DNA from: Prevotellaceae bacterium UBA1746
GTDB lineage: Bacteria > Bacteroidota > Bacteroidia > Bacteroidales > Bacteroidaceae
Assembly (NCBI GenBank): GCA_002314875.1
Contig: DCHS01000055.1
Coordinates: forward strand, 1 to 7,192
Direction: 5' to 3'
Length of the DNA stretch: 7,192 bases
Under the pieces are notes generated by a model. It was not told the origin of the DNA. It did no database searches and saw only the letters and a list, made by a program, of their open reading frames with translations. Each line of letters begins with the position of its first letter. Position 1 is the stretch's first letter. Shown here piece after piece: positions 5,371-7,192 of the stretch. The position numbers were made by a program, and so were the translations under genes.

Positions 5371-7192
5371 TGAAAAAGTTGACTTTCTTCCTTATGCTCG
5401 GCGCTGCATTGTTCTGCGCCTGCAACGACGACCTCGGAATTTATGAAAAGGTTCAGAATCCCGGTGCTGAGGAAATCCCCGGCATCGATATCACCATCAC
5501 CTCCGGTATGGAGCAGCACAGTGCTGCCGACAAGTCTTCCCGTACCACCATCAACGACAAGAACCAGCTCCTCTGGACCGCTGGCGATGAGTTTGGATTG
5601 ATGACGTATGCTGGTGAGAGTGTTACCAAAGATTGGGATATTGTTGCGACGATTAACCAAAAATCCGCGGCAATTGGCTATAGTGTTTCTGTCACATATT
5701 CCAAAAATAGTACAGCCCCTTCGTCTATAGAATTAAAATATAGTGATCTTTGTGTTCTCAAAGATGGAGTAGATATCACAGAAAAAATTATTTCTGAAGG
5801 TGCTGGAAACAGCTATGGCGTTGGTATTTATAACTCTGAAAGTAAGTATCAGTTCGCATCTCGTGGAATAAGTATTCTGCCAGAAATGTTTAATTCAAGT
5901 ACAAGTAATAAGGGTAATAGAAACACTTTCACTTGCACAATTTGCCTTCTCCAGAGCAGTAGCCAGGCCCAAGACGGTACTTATGTTGTTATGTTCAAGG
6001 GACTGCAATATAAGAGTAATATTAGTTCTAGCTGGACTACAATATCTTCGAGCCAGATTACTAACCCATATAAAAATGGGAAATACAGTATTTCTATTAG
6101 CACCAATCAGAAAGTAACTACTGAGACCAACGAGCACTTTAGGGCTCAAATTGCTGCAGATGCCCCAGGACAAACCAGTACTTCTTTTTCTGGTACTTTG
6201 AAGTATCCCGAGGCTACTCACTACGGTCTATATCCTTACAACGAGAGCAATAGCATTGACAAAGATAAGATTACCTTCACGCTCCCTCAGATCCAACAAT
6301 ACGCTGAGGGTACCTTTGCCAGCGGTGCAAATCCCAGCGTCGGTCTGTTGCAAAAGGATGCAAGCGGTAACTATTCGCTGAACTTCAAGAATGTCTGCGG
6401 TGTCCTCAAACTTCAACTGGTTGGTAATGATGTGATTACCGAAATCAAGGTAAAGGATAAGGCGGGTGATCCTCTTTGGGGAACAGCGACCGTACAACGT
6501 GAAGATGTTACTGCGGGTCTGCCTTCAACCACAGAATACGAGGAAACGCCTGTGGCAACAGTTACTAATACTGCTGAAAATGCGAGTACAATAGTTCTCC
6601 AATGTGGTGGTGTCCAACTCAATCCAACGACGCCGACGAGTTTCTACCTCGTTGTTCCTGTCGGTGCGTTCACCCAGGGCTTTGAGGTAACATTTGCCAC
6701 CTATAGCGGTGAGGCGACGAAGGAGACCACGAAGGCGAACGTCATCCATCGTTCTGTTATCAAGGCCATGCCCCAGTTCGATAGCAACACGATGACCTTC
6801 ACCGTTCCTGAGTTCAATATCGAGAATCCGACGGTGCAGTATATGACTGCGAACTCCAACACCTCTATTGCGGATAATACGTCATTCCTGACGAATTCTC
6901 AATTCCTCTCATTGCGTTCTAATGCGCTTGCCAACGGCTACCGTAATGACCGTCCTAACGAGAAGACCATTAGCTTTACCAGCGAGACGGCAGCAACGGC
7001 AACGGTGCTGATGGCCACCGATAAGAGTTTTTCTAATATAATATTGGAGGAAACGGTCACTCTATCCAATAATAAGGGAGAGTACAGCCTGAAGAATTTT
7101 GTTCCAGGAACGACCTACTACTACAAAGTCCTCGATGGCACGACTCTCCTTACCGGAGGTTGTTTGAAGGCCACCGGTCTTGTTCGTATGAT
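5370..7192 (+). CDS. Fimbrillin-like lipoprotein with inserted module and Fn3-like C-part (3' truncated)
   Basis: At least 607 residues are present, running off the right edge without a stop. The N-terminus has a lipoprotein signal (MKKLTFFLMLGAALFCAC, lipid Cys18) followed by NDD, an acidic pair that in Bacteroidetes favours export to the cell surface. The fimbrillin-like domain shows SRTTI, LLWTAGDEFGL, FSGTLKYPEATHYGLYPY, TLPQIQQYAEGTF, NFKNVCGVLKLQLVG (about 338-352) and FYLVVPVGAFTQGFEVTF. Between GDEFGLMTYAGE and HFRAQIAADAPG lies an extra, mainly beta module of about 165 residues (about K87-T253) with AT-richer codons. From about residue 484 a second beta domain follows (FTSETAATATVLMATD, GTTYYYKV), ending in KATGLVRMI at the edge. 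The protein is probably a surface adhesin or pilus-like subunit. No enzymatic motif is visible in this part. It appears co-transcribed with the small gene before it. Confidence 0.88.
   Translation, partial: MKKLTFFLMLGAALFCACNDDLGIYEKVQNPGAEEIPGIDITITSGMEQHSAADKSSRTTINDKNQLLWTAGDEFGLMTYAGESVTKDWDIVATINQKSAAIGYSVSVTYSKNSTAPSSIELKYSDLCVLKDGVDITEKIISEGAGNSYGVGIYNSESKYQFASRGISILPEMFNSSTSNKGNRNTFTCTICLLQSSSQAQDGTYVVMFKGLQYKSNISSSWTTISSSQITNPYKNGKYSISISTNQKVTTETNEHFRAQIAADAPGQTSTSFSGTLKYPEATHYGLYPYNESNSIDKDKITFTLPQIQQYAEGTFASGANPSVGLLQKDASGNYSLNFKNVCGVLKLQLVGNDVITEIKVKDKAGDPLWGTATVQREDVTAGLPSTTEYEETPVATVTNTAENASTIVLQCGGVQLNPTTPTSFYLVVPVGAFTQGFEVTFATYSGEATKETTKANVIHRSVIKAMPQFDSNTMTFTVPEFNIENPTVQYMTANSNTSIADNTSFLTNSQFLSLRSNALANGYRNDRPNEKTISFTSETAATATVLMATDKSFSNIILEETVTLSNNKGEYSLKNFVPGTTYYYKVLDGTTLLTGGCLKATGLVRM

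Overview
The window looks like chromosomal DNA of a gut- or rumen-type Bacteroidales bacterium, most likely Prevotella or a close relative. The evidence is a fimbrillin-like lipoprotein with an acidic residue pair after its lipid cysteine, a GLUG/dockerin surface protein, a lipoprotein form of peptidyl-dipeptidase Dcp, and a promoter element matching the Bacteroidetes -7 consensus TAnnTTTG. All genes I can support are on the + strand. There are no RNA genes, IS elements or CRISPR arrays.

Layout. (1) 3-2615: the 3' part of a large modular secreted protein. It holds the end of a GLUG repeat array, a CUB-like domain, three His/CxxC knuckles, an Fn3-like domain, a dockerin-type double calcium loop and a C-terminal fimbrillin-like domain interrupted by a helical insert. 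(2) 2616-2799: intergenic region with a 16-bp perfect hairpin, a five-copy CCGG array with an exact 9-bp period, and a Bacteroidetes-type promoter. (3) 2800-4947: an M3-family peptidyl-dipeptidase (Dcp) with a lipoprotein signal. (4) 4948-5157: AT-rich intergenic region with AATAAAAC direct repeats and a 28-nt imperfect inverted repeat, again built on a 9-bp period, plus a weak promoter candidate. (5) 5158-5370: a 70-residue small protein whose stop codon overlaps the next start (TAATG). (6) 5370-7192 (open at the right edge): a fimbrillin-like lipoprotein with an AT-rich inserted module of about 165 residues and the beginning of an Fn3-like domain.

How they fit together. Genes 1 and 6 are both modular cell-surface proteins that share a fimbrillin-type beta domain, and in both this domain is split by an unrelated insert. 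The Dcp gene between them appears to be a separately transcribed housekeeping peptidase that trims dipeptides from peptide C-termini at the cell envelope. The small gene and the lipoprotein gene appear to form a translationally coupled pair, with an unusually strong Shine-Dalgarno sequence and competing hairpins just upstream of the lipoprotein start. No complete new system can be demonstrated. The points most worth following are the interrupted fimbrillin domains, the small coupled gene with its RNA structure, and the 9-bp-phased intergenic arrays.
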